This document shows, piece after piece, positions 1 through 8,632 of a DNA stretch of 34,812 bases (its first letter is position 1; every line of letters starts with the position of its first letter). The position numbers were made by a program, and so were the translations under genes. The stretch is from DAOTVD01 sp034437075 (GTDB lineage Bacteria > Chloroflexota > Anaerolineae > Aggregatilineales > J027), in NCBI GenBank assembly GCA_034437075.1, contig DAOTVD010000300.1:1-34812 (forward strand). The letters are read 5' to 3'. The notes beneath the pieces are model-generated. The model was not told the origin of the DNA. It saw only the letters and a list, made by a program, of their open reading frames with translations, and searched no databases.

Positions 1-121
1 TGAATAATCGTATATGGTTGTGGCGTCGCCCACTGCCATTGTGCGGCTATACCCCCCTCTTTATCTCGCCTATCAAAACCCCTCAAAAACAATTGAATCA
101 ACTGAGCAAAAAGGATGCTTC

Positions 122-1666
122 ATGTCTCAGCAGAACGCTTTCTCGCGTCGTCGTTTTTTGCAAGTGAGTATGGCGAGCGCTGCCGCTGCCTTTGGTGGCG
201 TCGCGTTCAACCTCTCCCCCGCGCAGGCCGCCGAATTGGCGGCCCGGCGCCAGAGTAACACCTTGCGCGTGGCCTGGGGGAATCCCGCGACCCTCGACCC
301 GCTGACGGCCTCCGCCGATGCCGAAATCGCCTTTCTGAACGCCGTATATGATTATTTGATTGATACAGACGTGGACTTTAACCTCGTGCCGCGCCTGGCC
401 GAATCTTGGGAAGTCAACGAGGACGGCACCCAGTACACCCTCACCATTCGCGATGGTGTGACCTTCCACGATGGCAGCGAATTGACGCTGGACGACATCT
501 TATGGACGTTTGACTATCACCTGAACCAGGATGGCCCGGTCGCTGGGTTGCTGAGCGACCTGGAAAACATCGAGCCTGGCGAGGGGGATAACACACTCGT
601 TTTTACCCTGAGCAACCCCAACCCGGACTTTCTGTATTTCCTCAGCGATAACCGCTTGGTCATCCTGAAACAAGATGCCGAAAACATCGGCGAAGAATTC
701 AACGGCACGGGCCCCTTCGTGTTGCAAGAATACACCCCCGGCGACCGCGCCGTCTTCAGCGCTTATCAAGACTACTGGGGCGAAGTGCCCAGCCTCGAAA
801 CGCTCGAATTCATCTATTTTGATGATCCGCAAGCGGCGGTCAGCGCCCTAGAAGGCGGGCAGGTGGATGTCGCGCTACGCATGGATAACGCGACCTTCTT
901 CAGCCTGGCCAGCGACCCGAACTTCACCGCCCAGGATGTGGCCACCAGCGGGCACGACCTGGCCCGACTGCGCGCCGACCGCGCCCCTGGTGATGATCCG
1001 CGCGTGCAGCAAGCTTTTAAGCTGGCCACGGATCGCCAGGCCATTTACGAGCGCATCCAGCTTGGTTTTGGCTCGCTGGGTAAGGACTCGCCCATCGGCC
1101 CCGTGTATGGTGCGTTCCACAACGAAGATTTGGAATTGGCCGAGCGTAATGTCGAAGAAGCACGCAATCTGTTGGCCGAAGCGGGTTATGAAGATGGCCT
1201 GGACATCGACTTTTACGTGCCCAACAGCGGCGACCGGCCCTTGCTGGCCCAGCAGTTGGCCGCCCAATGGGAAGAAGCGGGCATTAATGCCAACATCATC
1301 TTGCAGGATGAAGCGACTTACTACGCCGAAGATGGCTGGCTAGAAGTTGACCTGGGCATCACGGGCTGGGGCGCGCGCCCGGTGCCGCAAATCTTCCTGA
1401 ATCAGTACGTAACCTCCGATGGCGTGTGGAATGAATCCCACTGGAGCAATGAGCGCGTCGATGAACTGATCGCGCTGGCGGGCAGCACCACGGATGAGCA
1501 AGAGCGCATCGACGCCTATCATGAAATTCAGCAAATCATGCTGGAAGAAGGCCCCATCATCGTCCCCTACTTCTTCGCGGCTTTCATGGTGCACGATGCG
1601 GCTGTCTCGGGCCTTCAGGTGCAACCCTTCCCGGGCCGCACCAACTTCAACACCGCAAGTTACTAA
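122..1666 (+). CDS. ABC transporter substrate-binding protein, peptide/nickel family 5
   Basis: Extracytoplasmic binding protein (SBP_bac_5 family, DppA/OppA type, 514 aa) expected to capture peptides or similar small ligands and deliver them to the permeases encoded downstream. The N-terminus has a twin-arginine signal (S-R-R-R-F-L-Q at residues 8-14), a hydrophobic Ala-rich stretch and an AQA-A cleavage site near residue 37, so export by the Tat route is likely. No lipobox Cys is present. The mature part shows the family pattern: LRVAWGNPATLDPL near its start, 'NLVPRLAESWEV', and 'GTGPFVLQEY' in the middle. The start is set by AAGGA at 111-115, 6 nt before ATG 122; an upstream in-frame extension to position 14 would bury the Tat signal. 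It is first in a four-gene operon. The ligand cannot be told from sequence. Confidence 0.93.
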   Translation: MSQQNAFSRRRFLQVSMASAAAAFGGVAFNLSPAQAAELAARRQSNTLRVAWGNPATLDPLTASADAEIAFLNAVYDYLIDTDVDFNLVPRLAESWEVNEDGTQYTLTIRDGVTFHDGSELTLDDILWTFDYHLNQDGPVAGLLSDLENIEPGEGDNTLVFTLSNPNPDFLYFLSDNRLVILKQDAENIGEEFNGTGPFVLQEYTPGDRAVFSAYQDYWGEVPSLETLEFIYFDDPQAAVSALEGGQVDVALRMDNATFFSLASDPNFTAQDVATSGHDLARLRADRAPGDDPRVQQAFKLATDRQAIYERIQLGFGSLGKDSPIGPVYGAFHNEDLELAERNVEEARNLLAEAGYEDGLDIDFYVPNSGDRPLLAQQLAAQWEEAGINANIILQDEATYYAEDGWLEVDLGITGWGARPVPQIFLNQYVTSDGVWNESHWSNERVDELIALAGSTTDEQERIDAYHEIQQIMLEEGPIIVPYFFAAFMVHDAAVSGLQVQPFPGRTNFNTASY

Positions 1667-1737
1667 ACCCGGTAACTTGATTCTGGCGGGGGGTGCTTGG
1701 CGCCCTCCGTCTTTATCTACGTTGGAGCAGTAGCCCC

Positions 1738-2673
1738 ATGCCAAGCTTTATGACATCGCTGCGGCGCTATGTTGGCGAGATCTGGCGCTTTTTTCGCGAA
1801 CTGTATAGCCGTCCGGCCTCGGGGCTGGGGACGACTTTGGTCTTGTTTTTCCTATTTTTGGCCCTGTTTGGCGAGCAAATCGCCCCCGTGCCCGAACCCA
1901 ACGACCAAGACCCCAGCCGCCCGGCGCGCGCCGAACCGACCATCGACCTGACCGCGCCGGAACTGGGCGATTATCCTTTTGGTACCGACATCCTGGGCCG
2001 GGATGTGTTCAGCCGCGTCATTTTGGGTGCGGAGAGCATTTTTCGGGTGGCGGGCTTGGGCACGCTGTTAGCCGTCATCTTCGGGACGGTGTTGGGGTTG
2101 TTTATGGGCTATCAGGGCGGCTGGGTCGATGAACTGCTGGGCCGCGTAATCGACGCTTTGCTGGCTATTCCGCCGTTGTTGCTGGCGTTGGTGATGGTTG
2201 GCGTGATCGCGAATCTGGAATTTGCCCCCGGCAGTTGGCAAGCGAGTATTGCGGATAATGCCGTGTTGTTGGTTATTGCGCTGCTGTATATTCCGATTGT
2301 GGCGCGCGTGGTGCGCAGCAACACGCTAGAACTCAAAACGCGCCAATTTGTGGAGGCCGCGCAGATACGCGGCGAATCACGGTTGTATATCATTTTCCGG
2401 GAGATTTTCCCATCGGTGATTCCCGCGCTGGTGGTCGAGGGCTCATTGCGGTTTTCGTATGCTATTTTTCTGGTGGCATCCTTGGGCTTTTTGGGCATCG
2501 GCATCGACCCCACCTCGCCGGACTGGGGCTGGATGGTCAGCGACAATCGCGGGGGGCGCTATGCCCTCACGCCTTGGGCGTTGGAATACCCCGCCGCCGC
2601 CATCGCGTTGCTGGTGGTGGGCGTCAATCTGATGTCGGATGGCGTCAAGCGCATCGTACAAAAGAGCGAGTAA
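1738..2673 (+). CDS. ABC transporter permease, DppC/OppC-like
   Basis: Inner-membrane permease subunit (BPD_transp_1 family, 311 aa) of the peptide/nickel importer. The N-terminal cytoplasmic stretch is followed by a first membrane segment (TTLVLFFLFLALFG), a periplasmic loop containing the DppC hallmark 'PFGTDILGRDVFSRVI', then several membrane helices and the EAA coupling loop 'EAAQIRGESRLYIIFREIFP' that docks on the ATPase. It lies 71 nt after the binding-protein gene and 10 nt before the ATPase gene. ATG 1738 has GGAG at 1724-1727; a GTG at 1693 and an ATG at 1750 are alternatives. It comes before the ATPase while its DppB partner comes after it, which is an unusual order. Confidence 0.92.
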   Translation: MPSFMTSLRRYVGEIWRFFRELYSRPASGLGTTLVLFFLFLALFGEQIAPVPEPNDQDPSRPARAEPTIDLTAPELGDYPFGTDILGRDVFSRVILGAESIFRVAGLGTLLAVIFGTVLGLFMGYQGGWVDELLGRVIDALLAIPPLLLALVMVGVIANLEFAPGSWQASIADNAVLLVIALLYIPIVARVVRSNTLELKTRQFVEAAQIRGESRLYIIFREIFPSVIPALVVEGSLRFSYAIFLVASLGFLGIGIDPTSPDWGWMVSDNRGGRYALTPWALEYPAAAIALLVVGVNLMSDGVKRIVQKSE

Positions 2674-2683
2674 GGCAAATATC

Positions 2684-4792
2684 ATGACAGAACGCACCGT
2701 CATCCTGCGTGTGCAAGACCTGGACATTAGCTATAAGGTCGGCAAGCGCTGGTTGCCCGCTGTGCGCGATTTTCATATGGAAGTGCGCCAAGGGCATATT
2801 TACGGCATCGTGGGCGAAAGCGGCAGCGGTAAGTCTACCGTGGCCATGGGCCTGATGCGCTATCTGGACGCTAACGGGCGCTTGAGCGACGCTAGCCAGA
2901 TTAGATTCCTGGGCGAGGATTTGACGACCAAAGGCCGGGACGCCATGCGCGCGCTGTGGGGCAAACGCTTGAAAATGGTGCCCCAAAACCCCGCCGCCGC
3001 GCTGAACCCGTCGATTAAAGTCGGCAAGCAAGTCGCGGAGGTGCTGCGCTATAACCACGATATGAACGCCCGCGACGCCCGCGAGCGGACAATCGACATG
3101 TTCCGTCAGGTGCAACTCATCGACCCCGAAAACGTGGTCGATCGCTACCCGCATGAACTCAGCGGCGGGATGCAACAGCGCATCATGATCGCTATGGCCC
3201 TCATCACCGACCCCGAATTGCTGATTCTGGACGAGCCGACCACGGGCCTGGATGTGACCACCGAGGCGGTGATTCTGGATTTAATCCGCCAGTTGATTTT
3301 TGACGCCGAACGCGACGCGGGCGCGGTCTACGTGACGCATAACCTGGGCGTGGTGGCGCAGCTTTGCCAGCGCGTGACGATTATGTACGCCGGGGAAATC
3401 ATGGAAGATGGCCCGGTGCGCGCCATTTACGAGCAATCCTACCATCCGTATACCATTGGTCTGCTCAAGAGCATCCCACGACCGGGGCAGAACAAGCGCG
3501 ACGCGGCCCTGGCCACCATGGACGGGCATCCGCCCTCTTTGCGCGAACTGCCGACGGGCTGCGTGTTCGCGGATCGCTGCCCGATTGCCGTCGATAAATG
3601 CTTTGACGAAAAACCGCCCTTGGAACAAGTGCCCGGCGGGCGCAGCGTGCGCTGCCATCGCTGGCAAGAGATCGCGAACAATGAGGTCATCGTAGATTAT
3701 GAAGCCCAGGAAGGCATCGGCGACGCCGAGCTATCCCGCACAGAGGTTGACCAGGTGATGCGCGTGGCGGAAATCACCAAGCATTTCCCCGTGCCACGCA
3801 GCCTGCCGGATGTCATCCGGGGCCACCGGCCCGAGCCCGTGCGCGCCGTGGATGGCATTAACTTTGCGGTGCAAAAGGGGCGTACGTTGGGCCTAGTGGG
3901 CGAGAGCGGCAGTGGTAAAACGTCCCTCTCGCGCGTGATTATCGGCCTAGAAGCGCGCACGTCTGGCAAAATCGAATTGCTGGGGCTAGAAGTACGCAAC
4001 AACGTGCGCCAACGCAGCGAAGACGTGCTGGCTAAGCTACAGATGATCTTCCAGAACCCGCAGACCTCGCTGAATCCCTACCTGACAGTGGGCCAGGCGT
4101 TACGCCGTCCGCTGATGAAATTGCGCGGTATGAATCGCCAGGAAGCCGACGAAGAAGTCGCGCGCTTGCTCAAGGCCGTCAGCCTGCGCGCGGAGTACGT
4201 GCGGCGCTACCCGAACGAGCTTTCCGGCGGCGAAAAGCAGCGCGTGGTCATCGCGCGGGCGTTTGCCTCCGACCCCGAAATCGTCATCGCGGACGAGCCC
4301 GTTTCTGCGTTGGATGTCTCGGTGCAGGCCGCCGTGCTGAATCTGCTAGCACGCTTGCAAGAGGATAACGACACGGCCTATCTATTCATCTCGCATGATC
4401 TCGCGGTGGTGGGCTATCTGGCCGATTACCTGGCGGTGATGTACTTGGGCGCGCTGTTCGAGGTTGGCTATGCCCGCGACATGTTCGAGCCGCCCTTTCA
4501 TCCCTACACCGAAGCGCTGATTTCAGCTATCCCCGTGGCCGATCCCGATCACCAGACCGACCGCGTCTTGCTGCGCGGGAACGTGCCCAGCGCGCGCAAC
4601 ATCCCCAGCGGATGCCGCTTTCATACGCGCTGCCCGCGCAAAATCGGCGACATCTGCGAGCAAGAGGTGCCGCCCTGGCGGGACGACGGCAACGGGCATT
4701 TCATCCGCTGCCACATCGAGCTAGACGAGCTCGAAGAACTGCAAGGCGCGCTGAAACCGCCCGCCGCCGAGCGTACAACTGAGGACGGTTAA
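2684..4792 (+). CDS. Fused dual ATP-binding protein of peptide ABC transporter (DppD-DppF fusion)
   Basis: A 702-aa protein carrying two complete ABC ATPase domains, corresponding to DppD and DppF in one chain. First domain: Walker A GESGSGKST (44-52), signature LSGGMQQR (159-166), Walker B ILDEP (181-185). Second domain: Walker A GESGSGKTS (406-414), signature LSGGEKQR (513-520), Walker B IADEP (535-539). Each half ends with the oligopeptide-transporter C-terminal extension containing four cysteines (C293, C299, C306, C324 and C644, C650, C658, C676). From family knowledge, such cysteines bind an iron-sulfur cluster in DppD/DppF proteins; that is inference here. It powers import together with the flanking permeases. 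ATG 2684 follows the dppC-like stop by 10 nt; its own stop is 2 nt before the next start, so translation is tightly coupled. Confidence 0.95.
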   Translation: MTERTVILRVQDLDISYKVGKRWLPAVRDFHMEVRQGHIYGIVGESGSGKSTVAMGLMRYLDANGRLSDASQIRFLGEDLTTKGRDAMRALWGKRLKMVPQNPAAALNPSIKVGKQVAEVLRYNHDMNARDARERTIDMFRQVQLIDPENVVDRYPHELSGGMQQRIMIAMALITDPELLILDEPTTGLDVTTEAVILDLIRQLIFDAERDAGAVYVTHNLGVVAQLCQRVTIMYAGEIMEDGPVRAIYEQSYHPYTIGLLKSIPRPGQNKRDAALATMDGHPPSLRELPTGCVFADRCPIAVDKCFDEKPPLEQVPGGRSVRCHRWQEIANNEVIVDYEAQEGIGDAELSRTEVDQVMRVAEITKHFPVPRSLPDVIRGHRPEPVRAVDGINFAVQKGRTLGLVGESGSGKTSLSRVIIGLEARTSGKIELLGLEVRNNVRQRSEDVLAKLQMIFQNPQTSLNPYLTVGQALRRPLMKLRGMNRQEADEEVARLLKAVSLRAEYVRRYPNELSGGEKQRVVIARAFASDPEIVIADEPVSALDVSVQAAVLNLLARLQEDNDTAYLFISHDLAVVGYLADYLAVMYLGALFEVGYARDMFEPPFHPYTEALISAIPVADPDHQTDRVLLRGNVPSARNIPSGCRFHTRCPRKIGDICEQEVPPWRDDGNGHFIRCHIELDELEELQGALKPPAAERTTEDG

Positions 4793-4794
4793 GC

Positions 4795-5772
4795 ATGTGG
4801 CGATTTTTTCTGCGACGCGCGCTCTTTTTCGTCTTTACGTTGATTTTCACGTCGGTCATCGTCTTTTTGCTGGTGCGCGTGTTGCCTGGCGATGTGGCGC
4901 GGGTCATCGCGGGGGGGCGCGAGGCCCCGCAAGAGCGTGTCGACCGAGTGCGCGAGGATTTGGGCCTGGATGAGCCGCTCCCGGTGCAATATCTCAATTG
5001 GGTGTCGGGCTTCGTGCAGGGCGACTGGGGCACGTCGTCGGCGTTCCGGGGCGAGGACAACCGCGAATTGATCTTACAACGCCTGCGCAACTCGGCGCGC
5101 TTGGCCGGGCTGGCGTTGCTCATCGCGGTGCCGCTGTCCATCACGCTGGGCGTTATCGCGGGGCTGACCGAGGGCCAGGTGCCGGATAACGTGATCTCAA
5201 TTGGTACGCTCTCGGTGGTTAGCCTGCCGGAGTTCGTCACAGGGCTATTTTTGATTAACACGGTGGCGTTACGTTGGCAGGATAACCCCATCGCGGAGCG
5301 CTTCGGCTGGTTTCCGGCCAGTTCGTCCGTCCCGGCGGATGCAACATTCGGCGAAGCCTTGCCCGCGCTGTGGCTCCCCGCAATTACAGCCACGTTGGTG
5401 ATGCTGGCGTATGTGGCGCGCCTGACCCGCGCGGGGGTCATCGAAGAACTCAAGCGCGATTATGTCCGCACGGCGGCCCTGAAGGGCATCCCGCGTTGGC
5501 AGGTGTTGGTGGGGCATGTGCTGCGCAACGCGCTTTTGCCGACCATTACCGTGATCGCCATCAGCACGACTTGGCTGGTTAGCGGGCTGGTGGTGATTGA
5601 ATTTGTGTTTGGGTACCCCGGCCTGGGCAGCGCGTTGATTACGGCCATCACCCGGCGCGATCTGTTGTTGATCCAGGCCATCACGATTGTCACGGTTAGT
5701 GTGGTGCTGGTCGCCAATTTCCTGGCGGATGTGCTCTACGCGGTGGTGAACCCGCGCATCAAATTGGAGTGA
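4795..5772 (+). CDS. ABC transporter permease, DppB/OppB-like
   Basis: Second permease of the importer (325 aa). It starts with the DppB-type signature: a membrane helix beginning at the N-terminus, then 'VLPGDVARVIAGG', 'LGLDEPLPVQYLNWV' and 'GDWGTS'. About five further helices follow, with the EAA loop 'VRTAALKGIPRWQVLVGHVLRNALLP' region near residues 222-247 and the terminal 'DVLYAVVNPRIKL', typical of this subfamily. It starts 2 nt after the ATPase stop and is the last gene of the operon, ending 7 nt before a strong terminator. With the DppC-like protein it forms the transmembrane channel; the fused ATPase supplies both nucleotide-binding domains. Confidence 0.93.
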   Translation: MWRFFLRRALFFVFTLIFTSVIVFLLVRVLPGDVARVIAGGREAPQERVDRVREDLGLDEPLPVQYLNWVSGFVQGDWGTSSAFRGEDNRELILQRLRNSARLAGLALLIAVPLSITLGVIAGLTEGQVPDNVISIGTLSVVSLPEFVTGLFLINTVALRWQDNPIAERFGWFPASSSVPADATFGEALPALWLPAITATLVMLAYVARLTRAGVIEELKRDYVRTAALKGIPRWQVLVGHVLRNALLPTITVIAISTTWLVSGLVVIEFVFGYPGLGSALITAITRRDLLLIQAITIVTVSVVLVANFLADVLYAVVNPRIKLE

Positions 5773-5779
5773 TGGAAAA

Positions 5780-5805
5780 ACGGGTGAGGCCCCTGGCTCA
5801 CCCGT
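5780..5805. terminator. Bidirectional intrinsic terminator between dppB-like gene and glgC
   Basis: A perfect 9-bp stem, ACGGGTGAG / CTCACCCGT, with an 8-nt loop lies in the 37 nt between two converging stop codons. On the minus strand the stem is followed directly by a T run (complement of the AAAAA at 5776-5780). On the plus strand a T5 run follows about 8 nt later (5814-5818). It therefore serves glgC best and probably also the ABC operon. Confidence 0.85.
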
Positions 5806-5809
5806 CAAA

Positions 5810-7090
5810 TTAGTTTTTATCTGGCCCAGTGTAGTTGATGCGGGCGCCGTCCGGCACGATCTTGTTCGGGTAACGCTCGGTGAAATGGGCTTTGGTCGTG
5901 TCTGTGCCCACGATGACGCGGCAACCAATGGTAATTTCGGCGGGAATGTCCGAATTTTTGCCGATAGTCGTCAGGCCGAGGTTATTCGAGCCGTCTTCAA
6001 TGCGTCCGATGTGGGCATCGTGGCCGATGTTGACTTGCTTATCGCAGACCACGCGCTCCACCACCGCGCCACCTTCGATGGTCGTATCTGTCAGGATGAC
6101 GGAGTCGCGCACGACGGCATTCGGCCCCACATACACCCCCGGCGAGAGCACGCTCCGCTCGATGAGCGCGCCTTCCGAGACCTGGCAGCCGTTGGTGAGC
6201 ATACTCTGGCGGACGGTGGCGCCAGCCTGAACATGCACGGGCGGGCGTTCCTCACTGCGGGTATGGATAACCCATTTACGGTCGTAGAGGTTAAATTCGC
6301 TGCCCGTTTCCACCAAATCCATATGAGCTTGCCAGTAGGCATCCACGGTGCCAACGTCTACCCAGTAATCCTCAAATGGGTAAGCATGGACTTCGTAGCC
6401 TTGTTCGAGCATGTTCGGTAAGATGTCTTTGCCGAAATCGTGGCTCGAATGCTTATCGGCGTCATCATCTAGCAGCACGTTTTCTAGCACATCCGTATTG
6501 AAAATATAGACGCCCATGTTGGCCAGGTTGCCGGGTGGGTCGGGCGGCTTCTCGATAAACTCTTTGACCTTGTAGTTATCATCCGTGAAGATGATGCCGA
6601 AGCGATGTGCTTCTTCCCACGGGACGGGGCGCACGCACAGCGTCACATCGGCACCGCGTTCGCGGTGATATTCAATCAGGCGGCGGTAGTCCATCGAATA
6701 AATATGATCGCCGGAGAGGATGAGCGAATAGCGTGGTTCGTCCCGCGTGACTGCGTTCAGATTTTGGGTGACGGCGTCGGCTGTGCCGACGTACCAATCG
6801 GTATCAAAACGCCCTTTGTAGGGTTGCAAGATTTGCACCCCGCCGCTGAGCGTGCGGTCGAGGTCCCAAGGACGACCGCGCGCGATATGCTCGTTCAGCG
6901 AATGGGGCCGATATTGGGTGAGCACCAATACGTCGAAAATATCGGAGTTCACACAGTTGCTGAGCGGGAAGTCGATGATGCGATATTTCCCTGCGAAGGG
7001 GACGGCAGGCTTAGCGCGCTTGCCGGTAATGACACCCAGGCGGGTACCTTCGCCACCCGCCAGGATGATCGCACGTACTAATGAAGGCAT
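5810..7090 (-). CDS. glgC: Glucose-1-phosphate adenylyltransferase
   Basis: Makes ADP-glucose from glucose-1-phosphate and ATP, the committed step of bacterial glycogen synthesis in the cytoplasm. The 426-aa length is normal. The nucleotidyltransferase domain has GGEGTRL (12-18), the substrate motif 'KPAVPFAGKYRIIDFPLSN' (27-45), 'WYVGTADAV' (99-107), SGDH (126-129) and FIEKP (178-182). The C-terminal third (about 290-420) has the hexapeptide-like repeats of a left-handed beta-helix. It lies 52 nt downstream of an endonuclease-family gene on the same strand. The Shine-Dalgarno site is weak and an inverted repeat (7104-7119) sits just upstream. A GH57 branching-enzyme gene begins at 34517, so glycogen genes are present but not clustered. 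Confidence 0.96.
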   Translation of the reverse strand: MPSLVRAIILAGGEGTRLGVITGKRAKPAVPFAGKYRIIDFPLSNCVNSDIFDVLVLTQYRPHSLNEHIARGRPWDLDRTLSGGVQILQPYKGRFDTDWYVGTADAVTQNLNAVTRDEPRYSLILSGDHIYSMDYRRLIEYHRERGADVTLCVRPVPWEEAHRFGIIFTDDNYKVKEFIEKPPDPPGNLANMGVYIFNTDVLENVLLDDDADKHSSHDFGKDILPNMLEQGYEVHAYPFEDYWVDVGTVDAYWQAHMDLVETGSEFNLYDRKWVIHTRSEERPPVHVQAGATVRQSMLTNGCQVSEGALIERSVLSPGVYVGPNAVVRDSVILTDTTIEGGAVVERVVCDKQVNIGHDAHIGRIEDGSNNLGLTTIGKNSDIPAEITIGCRVIVGTDTTKAHFTERYPNKIVPDGARINYTGPDKN

Positions 7091-7103
7091 GGGTTGCTTG
7101 TTC

Positions 7104-7119
7104 TTTCTACTTGTAGAAA
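7104..7119. repeat. Perfect inverted repeat in the glgC leader
   Basis: TTTCTAC-TT-GTAGAAA, a 7-bp perfect inverted repeat with a 2-nt centre, lies 14 nt upstream of the glgC start. The gap is too small for a normal RNA hairpin without opening the closing pairs, so an operator-like protein site is as plausible as an mRNA structure. Function not known. Confidence 0.4.
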
Positions 7120-7142
7120 CTGCCTACTTCTAGCTTAACGGA

Positions 7143-8033
7143 TTAGTCCCATCCGACCCAAATATCCACATAGAGCGGATGATGATCGGAGCCGGTGGTA
7201 TGGCCTCGGTGAACCACATGCGCCGACCCTTCTACCATTCGTTGGCGTAAAGGCTCGGAGAGCAAAATATAGTCAATTTGCGAGCGCTGTTTTTGTTCTG
7301 ACCAGTAGTGCGTCCAGCGGCGATTCTCCGGCAAGGTGGTCAGCACATCAAACAGCCCCAATTGAGGATTATTCAGCAGTGGCGCCAGGGCGGCGGAGTC
7401 GGGCGTATCGTTGAAGTCGCCCATCACGGCGAAAAATGCGCGGCGTGGGTTCGGAAACCGGCGCTGGATGATCTGCGCCATGGCCATGGCTTGCCGGGTG
7501 CGGCGGTGGTCGGAGCGTTGTTGTTCTTCTAGGCGTTCGGCACCGCGCAGGCTGGGGTCGATGTATTTACTTTTGAGGTGGGCGTTGAAGACGGTCAGCA
7601 CGGGCACAAAGGTTTCGGGGTCTAGGATTTCGACTTCTAGCAAGTCGCGCGAGAAGATTTTGCCCCGGCGCGAATCGCCGAAGTCGCGCAGAAATTGGTA
7701 CGAGACGACCTGCCCCAGCGGGAGCGTGCTGGCTAGGCCGAGTTGAATGCCGCGTGGGTCGTTACCTTCGATGACGACCTCGTCCTTAAAGTGGCCCCCC
7801 AATTGCACAACATTAAATTCGTAGAGGGTGCCTTTGTTTTCGACTTCTTGCAGGGCCAGCACATCTGGGGCGTCTTCGCGCAGGCGCGCGCCGACACTAA
7901 AGATATCGCTCAGGGATTTGGGCTTGGTGCGCCGCGCGCCCCAGCGATCATCCGCCCAATTATAGGGGTCGTCAAAGCGATCAAAAAAGTTGTTGACGTT
8001 GTAACTGCCGAGTTTAATCCGTTGCACGGGCAT
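7143..8033 (-). CDS. Endonuclease/exonuclease/phosphatase family protein
   Basis: Metal-dependent phosphoesterase of the EEP superfamily (296 aa). The catalytic set is visible: Asn in 'GSYNVNNFF' (10-17), Glu63 in LQEVEN, His152 in NAHLKSK, Asp206 and Asn208 in GDFNDTP, Asp254 in SQIDYIL, and the terminal Asp-His pair 283-284 in 'GSDHHPLYVD'. Pattern and length fit the nuclease-like branch (extracellular-nuclease/ExeM-like domain without extra modules) better than exonuclease III. No signal peptide is seen, so it is probably cytoplasmic. Substrate (DNA, phospholipid or nucleotide) cannot be told. It stands between a small STAS-like gene and glgC, all on the minus strand. Confidence 0.85.
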   Translation of the reverse strand: MPVQRIKLGSYNVNNFFDRFDDPYNWADDRWGARRTKPKSLSDIFSVGARLREDAPDVLALQEVENKGTLYEFNVVQLGGHFKDEVVIEGNDPRGIQLGLASTLPLGQVVSYQFLRDFGDSRRGKIFSRDLLEVEILDPETFVPVLTVFNAHLKSKYIDPSLRGAERLEEQQRSDHRRTRQAMAMAQIIQRRFPNPRRAFFAVMGDFNDTPDSAALAPLLNNPQLGLFDVLTTLPENRRWTHYWSEQKQRSQIDYILLSEPLRQRMVEGSAHVVHRGHTTGSDHHPLYVDIWVGWD

Positions 8034-8090
8034 CTGGGCACATCTTTCTGTTTCAAATCGGTGTGTTGATGATACCCAGCGGCGCAGGGC

Positions 8091-8465
8091 CTAACAAATG
8101 CCCATCAGGTTGAAGAATTCCCAGGCATCATCCTCGTCCGCCACGTACTTGATGTGCGCGCCCAGTTTATTGTCAATTTCGTGGGCCAGGGTTTGCAAGC
8201 GCGGGCCTAAATCTACGAATAACACATAGCCTAATTGGGGGTCGCGCAAAGCGGGGTGGCGCGTGAAGACATTGATGAGCGGCGGTTCTAGGATGTGAAT
8301 TTCGATGAAGCTGAACAGAATATGCATGGGCATTTGTGCCCCAACGAGAATATCATGCAGCGTGTTCAGGGCATCACCCACCTCGTCAACGCTCAGTTGA
8401 TCGTAAAATATCAGATGGATGAGGCGCGGATGTTTGCGCCATGGATAAAAGATACTATAAGCCAT
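8091..8465 (-). CDS. Small STAS/SpoIIAA-like protein, function unknown
   Basis: A 124-aa soluble protein with alternating strands and helices: 'RLIHLIFYDQLSVDEV', a helix about 27-42, strand 47-56, 'LGYVLFVDLGPRL', a helix, and a final 'AHIKYVADEDDAWEFF'. This layout, with a late 'V.D.DDAW' turn before the last helix, resembles the SpoIIAA-like/STAS fold used in regulatory partner proteins. The first 125 residues of the FHA protein at 26208 show the same layout ('ILITLHNG', 'CLIFDFRNL', 'VYHAVDDAQSYL'), although identity by eye is low. There is no obvious catalytic residue set. It starts the minus-strand group leading to glgC. The function is inferred from fold pattern only. Confidence 0.65.
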   Translation of the reverse strand: MAYSIFYPWRKHPRLIHLIFYDQLSVDEVGDALNTLHDILVGAQMPMHILFSFIEIHILEPPLINVFTRHPALRDPQLGYVLFVDLGPRLQTLAHEIDNKLGAHIKYVADEDDAWEFFNLMGIC

Positions 8466-8632
8466 ATTGCACTATTTCTACAAGAAATCTAATTGTCCTG
8501 AGTATAGCATAGACCGCTTTCATGCGGTGCTCTTTCAATGCTCAGTTAACGCTCACGTAATGGTACGGGCAAACACTTTGTCCAATGCTATAGTCTTGTT
8601 GAAATACCAGCCATATAAAGGAGTATGATAAC

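Noticed and set aside
1..121. Possible promoter before the binding-protein gene
   Set aside because: TTGTGC and TATCTC are spaced by 17 bp but match consensus poorly, and the window starts too close to judge.
4701..5453. Open frame of 250 codons antisense to the DppB-like gene
   Set aside because: Shadow of a well-supported permease gene; the translation is Ser/Arg-rich with no recognisable domain.
8513..8528. Small hairpin ACCGC-TTTCAT-GCGGT between STAS-like and HtrA genes
   Set aside because: Only 5 bp with no T run on either strand; not convincing as terminator or operator.
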